Below, piece by piece: positions 30,711 through 42,051 of a DNA stretch of 64,000 nt. Position 1 is the stretch's first letter. Each line of letters begins with the position of its first letter. The notes beneath the pieces were generated by a model that was not told the origin of the DNA, searched no databases, and saw only the letters and a list, made by a program, of their open reading frames with translations. The position numbers were made by a program, and so were the translations under genes. Source of the DNA: Neonectria sp. B-13 (lineage: Eukaryota > Ascomycota > Sordariomycetes > Hypocreales > Nectriaceae); NCBI GenBank assembly GCA_002682825.1, contig NOKP01000007.1, forward strand, positions 806,001 to 870,000. Reading direction: 5' to 3'.

Positions 30711-33225
30711 TCATGGCATGTACAAAGCCAAAGTATCCGCAAAGGTGCTGTTGTTCTCGATCGCCCCGACCCAGTCCAGGCCGTCCCTCTGCACCATGAA
30801 CCTCGTCCCTACTGTGCTCAACCCCAGGAACCGAGTTCCATCGGCCTGGCCCTCGACGCTTAGAATTCTCTCTTGGCAATACTCCGGAGACTTGTTACTC
30901 GCACACGAGTCGTTGTAGTTGTTGAAGAATGAGTATAATCCCGCCCCGTACACGACCACATTGCTCGAGTTGACGACTCTCATGCCCCACCCCATGCTGC
31001 AACCTGCCACAGGGTTGTTCTGACAGGTCTTCTGGAAGTCTGGGTCGTTCAGAAGAGGTACTGGAGGAAACGGGTATGATGCAGGTGGAAGTGGTTGAAA
31101 GTACGCCTGTTCCGTCTGAGCGTGGCCGATGTACACGTCTCGAGTATTGGCGAGTTGATACTGGTAGAGAACATGGTGCTCCGAACCGGTAGCGCTGAGC
31201 CAGATGCGACCCCTCTGAGACTCGATGAGCAGGCCTCGTCCCGCAAAAATGGCAACGCGATGATACACCTGATCTTCAAGATCATGGTCCGCGACCCAGA
31301 GCCAGCAGTTCTCCGTGAGAATGCCGCCAGCAGAGGCTGTGATGTGCATGCTCATGTACGCAGCGATGCAGCTAGGGTTTGCCACATTATTCCCTTTGAT
31401 GGCAGGACATTCCGACACTTGCAAGTATGTTCCCGCGAAACCGCCCACGCGAGTGTGGACATCCCACATGCCTGAGGGCATCTCAGGAGAAAACAGGTTG
31501 AATTCAATCAGAATGGCACCTGCTGCAGGCCCACGAGTCGATACGATGGTGTCGGACCATTCGATGCGACCGATGTCTCCAGGGCGGCCGACCTGAACGA
31601 CAGGACGTGGGTTCCGCATGTCTTGAAATTTGGGTCCTGTGGCCATAATAATAGAAGCCTGAGCTTCCCCCACGATCTTGGCGTTAGGTGGGACAAATAT
31701 TGTGTCCGTGACGATATAGATCCCGGCGTCTAAGTAAGCGATGAGCCCGTTCGCAGCGGTATACTTGAAAAGCCTGTTGAGTGCTTGAGTGTCATCACGA
31801 GAGGCATCACCTGCGGCCCCGTTGACTCTGGCCGACGAGAAGTATTGACTGGTTACTTGCTCATATTGAGGCTGTGGTTCATTAGCGGGAAATCATGCAC
31901 GTCCAAGAGCTACCCACTTTTGACTTCTCGTAGTACTTGGTATCTTGGAGAAGGTTGGCACTGCGAGCTGTCGTGATGTTGTAGTACCCTGTTCTGTCAG
32001 ACAAACCTCCGGGGTCCGCAAGATGACCCTAAAGCTGTTAGCCTTAGAGATCTCCCACGTCTCATATTGTACTTACCATGACGAATACATCATTGCCCGC
32101 AGTCACGATATTTCCCGCAAGGTCAACTCCATTTGGGCCCAGGAGCACAGCATTGACATTCTCAAAGTGAACATTCTCCATGGTGAATGAGCCGCCGCTC
32201 CCCAGCGAACCGCTACTCGTCCGAGTCGTAGAGATCGCAGTACCCACGTTCTGAAACTCGCTGTCAATGATGGTTATAGATCCCACGCCATGCGAGACGT
32301 CGTCCATCTTAATACCGATCCGACAGTCCTTGAAGACTATACTCTTGAACGTCCATCCCCAGTTCCATGTCATCCAGATGGCGACATCCACATTGGAGAA
32401 CCAGAGGTTCCGTGCAGTATACTGCTGGTTCCCCAGAACGGTCGCATTGCCGCCTCCATAGAAGAACAGATCATTTAGCAACCCACCAGAGCCTTCCTCG
32501 ATAAAAAGCCCGGTATGACGGTTTCCAGGCACACTCGACATTTTGAAAATGCAGTTGGTGATGGCCGACGCCTGTGAGCAAGGCCAATGAATGCCAATAA
32601 CGGGATAGTCCGGGGGAAGAGCCGTAGTGTCGATGACCAGATTACGGATTTGGCGAAAGAACGTGTTGGTCGAGTTCCAGGCAAGCGCACCGTTGAACAG
32701 ATACGGATTGGCATCTATGAGGCTGAAGCTTTCCTTAGCAAAGGATCCCGATGCTTTGATGACCGGCATGTCGTTGGGATCTCCGATGAGCTGGGTGTAG
32801 TAGAAATCGATGATAGAGCTGCTGATGAGGTAGGTTCTAAGCAATCGTCAAAGCCGATTCTCCCAACTCCCAGCAACAACGAGGTCAGAACTTGACATAC
32901 CCAGATGGGAAGTAAACAGTCGCAGGAGAAATGGTGCTCCCCTTGCAAACCCCGGGGGCACATCGACTTCCGGCACTGATGGCGGCGTTGATGGCGGCCG
33001 TGTCGTCGGTGACTGACTCCTCGTAAGCAGCGCACTGAGAAACCCCACTGGCAGGGTACGCAAACCTCCATCCCCCACGGCACCGTAGTCTTTGACGTCC
33101 CGAAAGACGCGGTAGTGGCTGTCGGGGAAGTATGGAGACCGTCCAAAGTGGCCGATGTCCTCCATCCAGTACTTTGCCTGTGCGGCGCCCGCAAGGGCGA
33201 GAGCGATGAAGGCGGCCAGCTTCAT
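30711..33225 (-). CDS. Secreted exo-1,3-beta-glucanase, GH55 family, 5 exons
   Basis: Predicted extracellular enzyme that removes glucose from beta-1,3-glucan. Exons 33225-33066, 33012-32901, 32836-32077, 32028-31918 and 31871-30711 give 767 aa, normal for GH55. A signal peptide (MKLAAFIALALAGAAQA) is followed by YWMEDIGHFGRSPY. Each half of the protein opens with a pectate-lyase-like beta-helix motif: KDYGAVGDGVTDDTAAIN at about residue 45 (formed across intron 1) and ARVNGAAGDASRDDTQALN near residue 400. Both are typical of the twin beta-helix fold of GH55. HWPCSQASAITNC and VPGNRHTGLFIEEGSGG are also family-like. Exon limits rest on GT-AG signals and in-frame continuity. It may act in wall remodelling or mycoparasitism; which one cannot be told. 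Confidence 0.93.
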
Positions 33226-34063
33226 GGTGCCGGTGAGAGGGTTGGCGAAGAAGTTGAAGGACTAAGTGGGAGACGAGTTCAAAGAAACTGGCGAATGATG
33301 TGAGAATTCACACAGGGAGCGAGTTGTTAGGATTTAGGGTTGTTGAGGTTCTTGCCGTAATCGTATGGCACCTGCTCAACGTAGCCAACCACCTAAGTAA
33401 GAATGGGCGAAGGGCGAAGCTCCTTCCTTCCCGCCTATCACACCCAGCGAAGCATGACCTGGGGATTACTGTAACCAGTTCCCACAGGCAGGCCTGCGAG
33501 CCCTGGAGATACCACGCTCGGTACTAGTAGCAAATCAACAACGTGGTCGTCATTCCCTGGACGACGAGGTACCTGCCTTTGCAGTGGTACAACTCCCACT
33601 CAACGCTCAACCCGGCATGCTCAACGCCTTTACTCGTCCCACGAAGCAGTGACGGAGTGCCCACGAAAGACCAACCCCGCAAGTATGTGAATCGGTGCAG
33701 TCCCGTGTCAGAGCAAGTGCGGAGAAGTCAAAGGATCGAGAGTGTGCTGTCCTATCGTCAGCGAGACTGTGATCCACGTGTCGTGGGAGCGGCGGCGGCA
33801 TGTCGAGTTGTCCAAGACATAGTTAGACATGTGCTAATTTTGTTCAATTGCTTTAAGTTGTAGTGAGTTGTATGTTTGTGCAAGGCCCTTGTTGAAGACC
33901 GTTGCTTCTATTGTTGAGAACGCATCAACCAGTCCGTATCCAATTTTCAACGCCATCCCATGCGGCCATCGCCGTGATCATAACTAACCACCCCATTATA
34001 ACAACGATTACTGGTGCTCAAGCTCCCAGAGAATGTGTGCGAGAAAGAAGAACTATCTCCAGC
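33226..34063. other. Intergenic, GH55 promoter
   Basis: Promoter of the glucanase (-) and the 3' flank of the lipoyl synthase gene (-). No coding signal seen. Confidence 0.6.
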
Positions 34064-35370
34064 TCAGATCGTCGACCGGGCCTCCGAGTCCAGGGCCACC
34101 GCCTGGCCCAGAGTCCCCCGCGCCATGCCCTTCTCGCCCGATCGCTTCCGCAGGACGTTCTCGATAAAGGACTCGCCGGCCTTGTACGACGAACGCACGA
34201 GCGGTCCGCTGGCGCAGTACAGGAAGCCCATGTCCAGGGCCCGCTTGCGCCACATCTCGAACTCGTCGGGAGTAACGTACTTCTCGACCTTCAGGTGGCG
34301 CTTGGTCGGCCGCATGTACTGGCCAAAGGTGACGACATCAACGTCGACTTTCCTGAGCTCTGTCGTCTTGTTAGCTTTGTTTCGGACAAAAGTGGATCTT
34401 AGATGCTAGTTCCCGTACCTTCAAGTGCAGCTTGGAGCTCATGCTCCTGCTCACCAAGACCAAGCATGATGCTCGTCTTGGTAATAATTCCCTCCTTACC
34501 CTTCACATCCTTGACGTGCTTTAGAACATCCAAGCTCTGTCTGAAGGTAGCCCTTCGGTCTCGCACATAGGGAGTCAGGCCCTCAACCGTCTCAACATTG
34601 TGCGCATAAACATCAAGTCCGCTGTCGGCCACTATAGCCACCTGGTCCAGATCGCCGCGGAAGTCACCGGTCAGTGCCTCAACCAGCAAGGTAGGCTTCT
34701 TCTGCTTGATCCTCCTAATGGTCTCGGCAAAATGCCTCGAACCGCCGTCGGCGAGATCGTCTCGGTCCACGCTGGTCAGGACCACGTAGCCCAGTCCCCA
34801 TCTGGCCAGAGCTTCGGCGGTGTTCTCGGGTTCGTGGGGATCCAGCGCCGCCGGAGCTCGGTTGGTTTTGACGCTGCAGAAGCGGCATCCTCGGGTGCAC
34901 GTATCACCCATCAGCATGATGGTTGCCGTCGCGGCACTCTTGTCGGAGCCACCCCAGCACTCGGAAATGTTGGGGCATCGTGCCTCTTCGCAGACAGTAT
35001 GCAGTCCCAGTCCTCGAAGGTCCTTCTTGATGCTCTTGAAGTTGTCGTTTCCCGCGGGGATCGGCGTCTTGAGCCATTCCGGCAGCCGTGTAATCGTCCT
35101 CTTCTTGCCCTCGGGGCCGACTTCGGCGGTTCTCAGAGTAAAGGCCTCGGTGGGCGATAGTGGCTGCGCAGCTGAAGAGGTAGCCACGAAGTCGGAAAAG
35201 GGCGCAACGGATGAATCCTTGAAGTACGTCTTTCGCTTCGGGGCCTTGCCGGGCTCGTTTGGCTCGGAGGGGACGGTGGCGAAAGACCGAATAGCTGGCG
35301 TCGAAGTCGCGCGCAGGGCTCGTCGGAGAGGGGCGTGGGCCCGCTTGAGCGAGGGGGCTATCGTGGCCAT
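34064..35370 (-). CDS. LIP5: Lipoyl synthase, mitochondrial (LIP5/LipA), 2 exons
   Basis: Radical-SAM enzyme that inserts two sulfurs into octanoyl groups to make lipoyl cofactor for pyruvate and 2-oxoglutarate dehydrogenases and glycine cleavage. Exons 35370-34419 and 34359-34064 give 415 aa. The N-terminus is an Arg/Ala/Ser-rich mitochondrial presequence. The auxiliary cluster ligands are in [12 protein letters not shown], and the radical-SAM triad is [28 protein letters not shown] and [18 protein letters not shown] follow, and the C-terminal exon has [20 protein letters not shown] and [15 protein letters not shown] with the conserved RSSY. The intron joins GAG (Glu) across the splice. The frame stays open upstream to about 35643, but the Met at 35370 starts a proper presequence. 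Confidence 0.95.
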
Positions 35371-36945
35371 GATGCTATCGCCGAGCAATCGAGGACGAAA
35401 GGTCGCACGACAAACGTGGAGAAATTGATGTACGTAGTAGATGGTGGGATGTTCGGACAGGGATGGAGGTGAGCAAAAGATGGCTGCAGCATCCAATGCA
35501 GAAAAGTTGGGGAGCGAGGCCCGATGCGACCCGCCCGCCGGCTTCAAGCGGACGTTGGCCATAGCCGTTGTCCAATCAGAGTGCGGCGCAATATCCTTAA
35601 TCAGCCCCATTCCCCGATCCACCATCCCAACGGCAAACATCATGAGCGGCTTGGCGGCTGTCTGGCTCGGAACGCCAGACCGAATAGGCTGTTAGTCATC
35701 GGTCCGCGACATAGATACCCGAGGCCGGAGCAAGATGCCGAAGAGATGCGAACCGCGGAGGAATAACCGTCACTTGCTGGCTTGAGCACATCATCGACAA
35801 GGTACGAGGTACACACAGTTCAACGGAACAAAGGCGGGCGGGGTCAGGTTGTTTCGAGCAAGGCGTAGTAAAGTACTATTGCTCTCCTATCTACGCTCGC
35901 TGTCTCATCACGGCTCATCACATCGTGATCCGCTTCGCCAGGACGCTCAAAACATCAATCCCCCTTTTCTGTAAACCAAATCCCACCCCACCGAATAAAA
36001 CAAAAGGTTCATACTCCAAAACCACAATCCTTCCGCCCAGAGCTCATGGGCGACCATTGTCCAACACACCGGTTCAACCGCGAGGGGAAAGCGGAGTGTT
36101 GAATGTGAGTCTCCATGCCTCGGACCACCATCCTTCCAAAGGGGGTATCGCCAGACAGAAATGAAATAAAAGGCCAATTCATCCAAGAAGAAGAGATATG
36201 GTGAAGTGAATATAGATAGTATTGTTTCCGTGCGTCCCCGACGTTCGTCCCCGTCTCCTCGGTCCTGGACTCCCTAAGAAGCAGCAGAGCCCCGGTGAAG
36301 AGATGTTGACGAAATAACAATGCTAATAGGTCTCCAGCCAGCAAGCAGGCACCTTGTGGTCCCGCCCTGGCGATCTGGAAGTTGGGGATTTCTTGTCATC
36401 TCAAAGCCGCCAGCATGGCGGCTACCCTTCAGATGCGCCAGGACGACGAAAGCCAAGGTGACCGTTTTCAAAAAGGCAAAAGTCGAGGCTTTTTGCGCAG
36501 CGCAGTCAACGCGCGCAGGTGCCGTACCGCTGGGGATGAAATGAAACATTAAATGTTGAAAACCCGCGAAGTGTATCGACAAGGAGCGGGTGTGTTTGTG
36601 TGTGCTCGCGATGAAGCGCAAGGAAACAGTCGAAGCTCTCCACGAGGGGCAGAGTCAACAAAAGATTGAACTCGTCAGTTGAAGCAGAAGCAGAGTGTGT
36701 GCTAGATGGCAAGAAGCCGTTCTGCGGTCGGTATCGTGGCGCTATTGACGTCGTTTCATCGTTATGCCAGAGAAGTGTGGGCCACGCTGTTGGCCAAGCC
36801 ATAAAGGCGAAAAGTGCAAAAGTGACAAAGGGAATGGGTGAGAAGATGATCGCATCGACGAGCTCGAAATGGTGACAGTGATAAGGTTACTCGTCTCCAG
36901 AGTAAACCTTCCTCCTCCTCCTCCTGGTCGCGTCCCTTTGACGCC
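35371..36945. other. Intergenic
   Basis: Promoter of lipoyl synthase (left) and the 3' flank of the GPI-type protein (right). Several short open frames, none with a recognisable motif. Confidence 0.55.
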
Positions 36946-37311
36946 TTACATCAGGGCAACGACAACCATACCGGCGAAGCCAGCCAAGACAACGTTGCCG
37001 GCATTCAAAGCAGAGCCAGCGCCCGTAGTGGTGACAGTGGTGGGCGTGGAGTCATCGGCGGTGGTGGAAGCGGCGCTGGTGAAGCTGGTGATGTCGGAAG
37101 ACGAGGCGCCCGGGGTGGTCTTCACGGCAGGAGTGGAAACCGGGGTGGTGGTGTTGGAGCTGGAATCGCCGGTCCAGGTCGAGGTGACAGTGTGGACCTC
37201 GGACAGGGTGTAGGTCTTGGTGAGGGTGGCGGTAGAGGTCTTGGTGGTGGTGTCTTCGCTCGCGAGCGCAAGCGCCGGGAGGACGGCCAGGACTAGTTTG
37301 GAGAAATGCAT
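36946..37311 (-). CDS. Small Ser/Thr-rich secreted protein, probable GPI anchor
   Basis: 121 aa, intronless. It has a signal peptide (MHFSKLVLAVLPALALAS), a middle of which about half is Thr and Ser (likely O-glycosylated), and a C-terminal signal: small residues (GAGSALNAGN) followed by a hydrophobic tail (VVLAGFAGMVVVALM) that ends the protein. This layout is that of GPI-anchored wall or plasma-membrane proteins of fungi. An N-glycosylation site (NTT) is present. No enzyme domain is seen, so its role is unknown; a structural wall protein is the simplest idea. Confidence 0.8.
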   Translation of the reverse strand: MHFSKLVLAVLPALALASEDTTTKTSTATLTKTYTLSEVHTVTSTWTGDSSSNTTTPVSTPAVKTTPGASSSDITSFTSAASTTADDSTPTTVTTTGAGSALNAGNVVLAGFAGMVVVALM

Positions 37312-40300
37312 CTTGACTGGGTCGATATCGAGAGATCCACGATGTCGGTGTTGGTGTTGTTGAATGAGTACGTGAGTGCTTTCAAAGCGGGCAGCGGTAT
37401 ATCGCGCGCAGGGTGTATACAGGTCGCAGACGAGTGAGTGTTTTTGTTGGTGTGGCTCGTGTAAGCGAGAGGGATGGCGGGAGTAAAAAGAGTGCAGGGT
37501 GAGGATACTCGGTATCCAAGGGCAGCGAGATGCAAATGCAGGAGGCTACTGTGTAAGTAAGTGTGGAGAAGATAAATGTATGCGTGGGTAGACTTTGCCA
37601 ACGAAGTCTTGTCTGGTTGAAGGTGAAGGTGAAGCGCAGAAGGATCGCAGGAAGACGTGGCTGAGTCGGGGGGGGAGGGGATCCATGAAGTACTTGTGCG
37701 ACAGGCCAAACCCGGGCAGCGCAGCGCAAACAGGACCTGCTCAGACCTGCTCAGCTTCCAGCGCCAGCACCAGCACCAGCGCACCACACGCGCGCCAAAG
37801 CACTCAACGCCAGGCACGAGTTTTTACTGGTGCCAAGAGGAGACAGGCCGAGATTGACCAGGGAGCCCCCCTCAAAGGACCCAGTGCGGCACCCCCCTCC
37901 CAGGGCGCGGCCCCAATTGCCCAACTGCCGCCAGGCACAAAGCGGTCCGCAAACGGACAACCAGTGGCGGGGGGGACCTGAGGACCGCATGCGAGGCTGT
38001 AGCTGGGACTTGGAATGCGCGCACCCCGGTGGCTATGTCTCGGGTACCAGTGACCTGACAACGAGCAAGAGGGCCCAGGAGGACACCCGGCCACAGGGCT
38101 CTGCACCAGATGTCGCGCGGAAATTACCACCCGCCCAGCTTCAGGCACCCTTCCGACGGGGCCTGTCCGCCTGGCCTGGCCCGGCCTGGTCTGGCCTGGC
38201 CTCTAAGAGTCTTGCTTCTTCACTCATTGCTACGGCGGCCTGCAACACTGTCTACCATCTGCGGAGGAGGCGCCGGGACGATGCGACGCTGGGACGGGTC
38301 GCATCAGGCCTTTCCTCGTCACCTTGGCCCTGGCGAAGGTGTCCACGGGTGTTTCTTTGGCGTGTCAGTTGAATGGCCCGCGGTAGTAGTCGCCATGGCC
38401 ACGGCCGGATCGTCTCCAACATGGTGACTCGATGAGTGTAACGTGTCGGCAAGTCAGTGTAAGTGGAGGCGAGGGGAGGCAAACTTTGGTACAGTAGAGG
38501 AGGGAGGGGCCATCATGCACAATGCAGGCTCTGCATCCATTCCACTCGGGTTGCCAAGGGAGATCGACGGACGACCGGTCGACACCCTCATTGCCTCGTT
38601 AGCCTGTGCCCGCGCCTGTGCCAATGTCTATGGAAACTTCTAGCCCTCGCCGGTCGTTCGTTCAGAGATGAGTGAATTTCAACAAGAAATCTGGCCCAGC
38701 TCGCAGAACGTGGCGTTTTTAAAGCTGCCTTGACCATTCGCCCACATGGACGATGGAGTTGACGAAACCTCCACAAGACAAGCTCGGCGCAATCACACCC
38801 AACGGGTTCGTCACTACATAGTACGACCCCATCTCCATCCCCACTCTTTACTCAATCTCATCCATTGCGTTCGGGGTGGTGCCGGGGCGTGACTCGTCGG
38901 GCGTATTCCGTGCACCTGCCGCCTTCGTACAAACACAATGGTTGAATGGTACAGAAACCAATAATACAACACCATTAATTACACCTCGCGCCAGTTGGTC
39001 CTTCTCACGAGTTCATAAAGCGCCAAAATAAGATTTGCACAATTTCCCGGGCCGTGCGTGATTGGCCGCGGTTGACACCACCTTCTACAACGTCCCAGCC
39101 TGCCAGGCCACTCCCGTTCCTAGCCCGCGTGCGCCCTGGCCCGTTCCTGCGTCGCTTGGCTCCGTCCGCCTGGGCGCTGGTTTTGCCCCCCAGTCGTCTT
39201 ATAGCGCTGTAGCGCCAGGGCACGGGCTGGAGTCCTCCCCTGGCGCCTTGCCCATTAAGGCACCCGTGGCCGTGCGATGGCCACACGATGGGTCTGATGT
39301 CTCTAACTTTGTTTGGCCAGCGTCGTGGGTTTGTCACTGACACACAGAACTTATGGACTCTGGGGAAGCCCGCCCACCGGAGAAATCAAGGTCCTCCTCA
39401 CTCCTCAACTCCTCGTTAAATGTCGATCGGCGTGCGGACAAGGCAGAAGAAGTCACGCGCTACTGCACAAATTAGAGCTAAAATGAGCTCCCGCCTCTTC
39501 AGGCTCAGGCGCGAATGTGACCTGCCCGCGTCTCTCTTTCGGGGAGTTCTCTCATCTTAGCTTGACCGCTCTCCTCGTTTAATGATATTGCGCTCGCTCT
39601 CTCTTCTCTCGTCGTTGTCTCTACGGGATGATGCTGGATCCTTCAACAGCTCTGCGTTATTTTTGGTCCCACGGCGTTTCTTTTCCTGTTTGAAATTCGT
39701 GGTCCTTCGTCGAAGCTGAAACCTCGCCAGAGAGCAGATCCTGGTCTTACAACGGGGCCTGGGGGCCACGAGGAGTGAGTGAATCCTAGCAACTCGCGTG
39801 CTGGCGGTAGCAAACCTGTCCATGGAACGCCCTGGGAAAACAACGGTCTAGGTCGTGCTAGTAGGGGACAAGGGCCTCCCTCCTCGGCCTTGCCAGGCTC
39901 GCGGGCTCTAGCCTCCAGTCTCGATCACAGAATAAATGGCTGTGAATTAGCGAGCCATAAGCACTGATCGGATACCCGCCCCGGATTTGCGACTGCCCAC
40001 ACACGCCGCTTGAACGAGGCGAGTTCGCGTGATTTTGTGCTTGACTGGCCATGGCTTGTGAAACGCTACTGTACGCACTCAACCTGCTGTGCATATCTCG
40101 TATTCACTCGGCACTTATGCAGTGCTATAAACAGCAGCGCTGCCTTGTACTACTGCACCGATGCATGGTCATGACTGCCTTCACCAAGAGCCCCAGATAA
40201 AGTGCCTGGTGCAAGTTCGAACGAATGAATGCGTTGGAGAACGGTGTGTCGCCGCCTTCTCCTCGCCTTCAGACGTGGCCGAGTCTGTGCGACGCCAGCG

Positions 40301-42051
40301 CATCTCCGCCTCACTACCACCATTTTCCTCTGGGCCGCCATTTCTCGCAGCATTGGTGCGACAACCACCCATGTCATAGGGCATCGCGTGCCTTGCGCCC
40401 CCCAGAAAGCGGCATTGTTCCGTCGGCGTGAGCTGGCGTAGGGCGGGCCCCGGCTGAAGTTGTTGTTATTTGCCGAAGAACGCCTTGGTGGGCGCAATTC
40501 AAAACGAGCTGCCCAGTGCTCAGCGCCAGCTGTTCCTTAGCCCTGCCTCAAGCTCGACATGTTCAAGCGAGTTGACGTCAGGGCCTAGAGCGAGAGCGTC
40601 TAAGGCACACTCAGCAGGGTCATGCAACTGTGTTCGTATAAGACAATATCCATTCTGGGGATCCATTTGTTGTCTTGCCTGAAATAGCCTGCATGTCAAG
40701 GCTCCAAAAAAGACGCGTCGTTAATTGTCTACTAACCTTTCTCAAGAATACCAGTGCAGCCTCTCTGTGCAGCCTCACTGTTGGAACGAGACAAACCCGC
40801 AGCTCATTGTCCATCATCACCATCCATCTGTCCGGGCATAAACAAGGCGGCAGACGGATCGTCAGTGACCTGTTGCATAGCTGCCACGTAGCAATGCGCC
40901 ATCGGCGTGTCATCATGTGCCCTCCTCATGACCTCGTTATTGGATGCCAGGCCAGCCAATCCAAGTTGCTCCAGTCCAATTGAGGTACCCTAGAGTTTTG
41001 AGGTTTGGAACTGTCAAAGTCCTACTTGGTGACTCAAAGATAAGGAAAAGATCAGTATCGATCTATAAGGATCTCTGGATCACGTTTGTTATAATCATTA
41101 ACAAACAAAATACCTCTTGTTATTCTGCTGGACTGGGATATTTTCCCTTTGTTTACACACGATTGAGGGGTTGTTGACCTACTCGTCGATGCCGATATCC
41201 ACTCTCAACTTCATTCCATCTGACGTCACCTAAGGAGCATTGGAACGATAAAGGGAGTGTGAGAAATCGCCACGGCTGCTTAAATGCTACGAAATACTAA
41301 TACGGAAAGTGTCATGTGAAGCAGAATTCCCAAAGCATCGAAAGGGGTAAGTGATACTCGAAGCACTGCGCATCGCACTTTCACATCACGGTAAGCCAAC
41401 AGAACTGACCGACGTCAAGGTGAATCCAATGGTTTGCCTTGTCCAAGGTCTACGCTGATCTAACGACATGGTATCATACAGTACAACAAAAAAAATAGGG
41501 TGGGGCTGGTGTGAAGTATTGTACAACCGCCTAAGACGCACTTTACTTCAGTCTGCGTGCCGTCTCCAAGTCACCGGGGCCAGCTTGTCCAGCCAAAGAG
41601 TGGAGGCAAACAGCCGAGTCGGTGGTTCCTCCTCACAGGTCAGTTGCCTAGGCCTCTCTGTCTGCCCGGCGGTGGCGCTGCACTTTACTGAGTCTCTCAA
41701 ACTGAGAGTCGTTCAGGTGCGCGATGACAGCGTCCAGACTTTGGCCGATTCCTTTCGAGTCATGTGGGACGAATGATGGATCCTTGTCGTTGTTGCATCG
41801 AAATGCGCTGAAACGACCAGCAACATCTGGGTGTGAGTGTTTCGTTTGAATACATCTGCTGCCTTTGAATGACGTAGCATTCTAACTGCTTCTCTCTTGG
41901 CGGCGGTACCGCTTTGCGTTGATGTTCCGAGGTTGCCAAGGTGGCATGCCTGGTCCTCTGGACGAAGCTTTCTTTAGCCCACAAGATGGCCAAGGAGTCC
42001 GTTCACCAATTGTCGATAAAACTTCAAGTAGAGTATCGATTGTGGCTCTCT
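37312..42051. other. Long intergenic stretch, 4.7 kb
   Basis: No supported gene on either strand. The part 37600-40500 is GC-rich with chance frames rich in Arg, Pro, Ala and Cys. A CCTGGCC-type repetition lies at about 38160-38203. From 40980 to 42000 the DNA is more AT-rich. There is no tRNA- or rRNA-like sequence. It may hold a non-coding RNA or a long regulatory region, but nothing in the sequence shows this directly. Confidence 0.5.
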
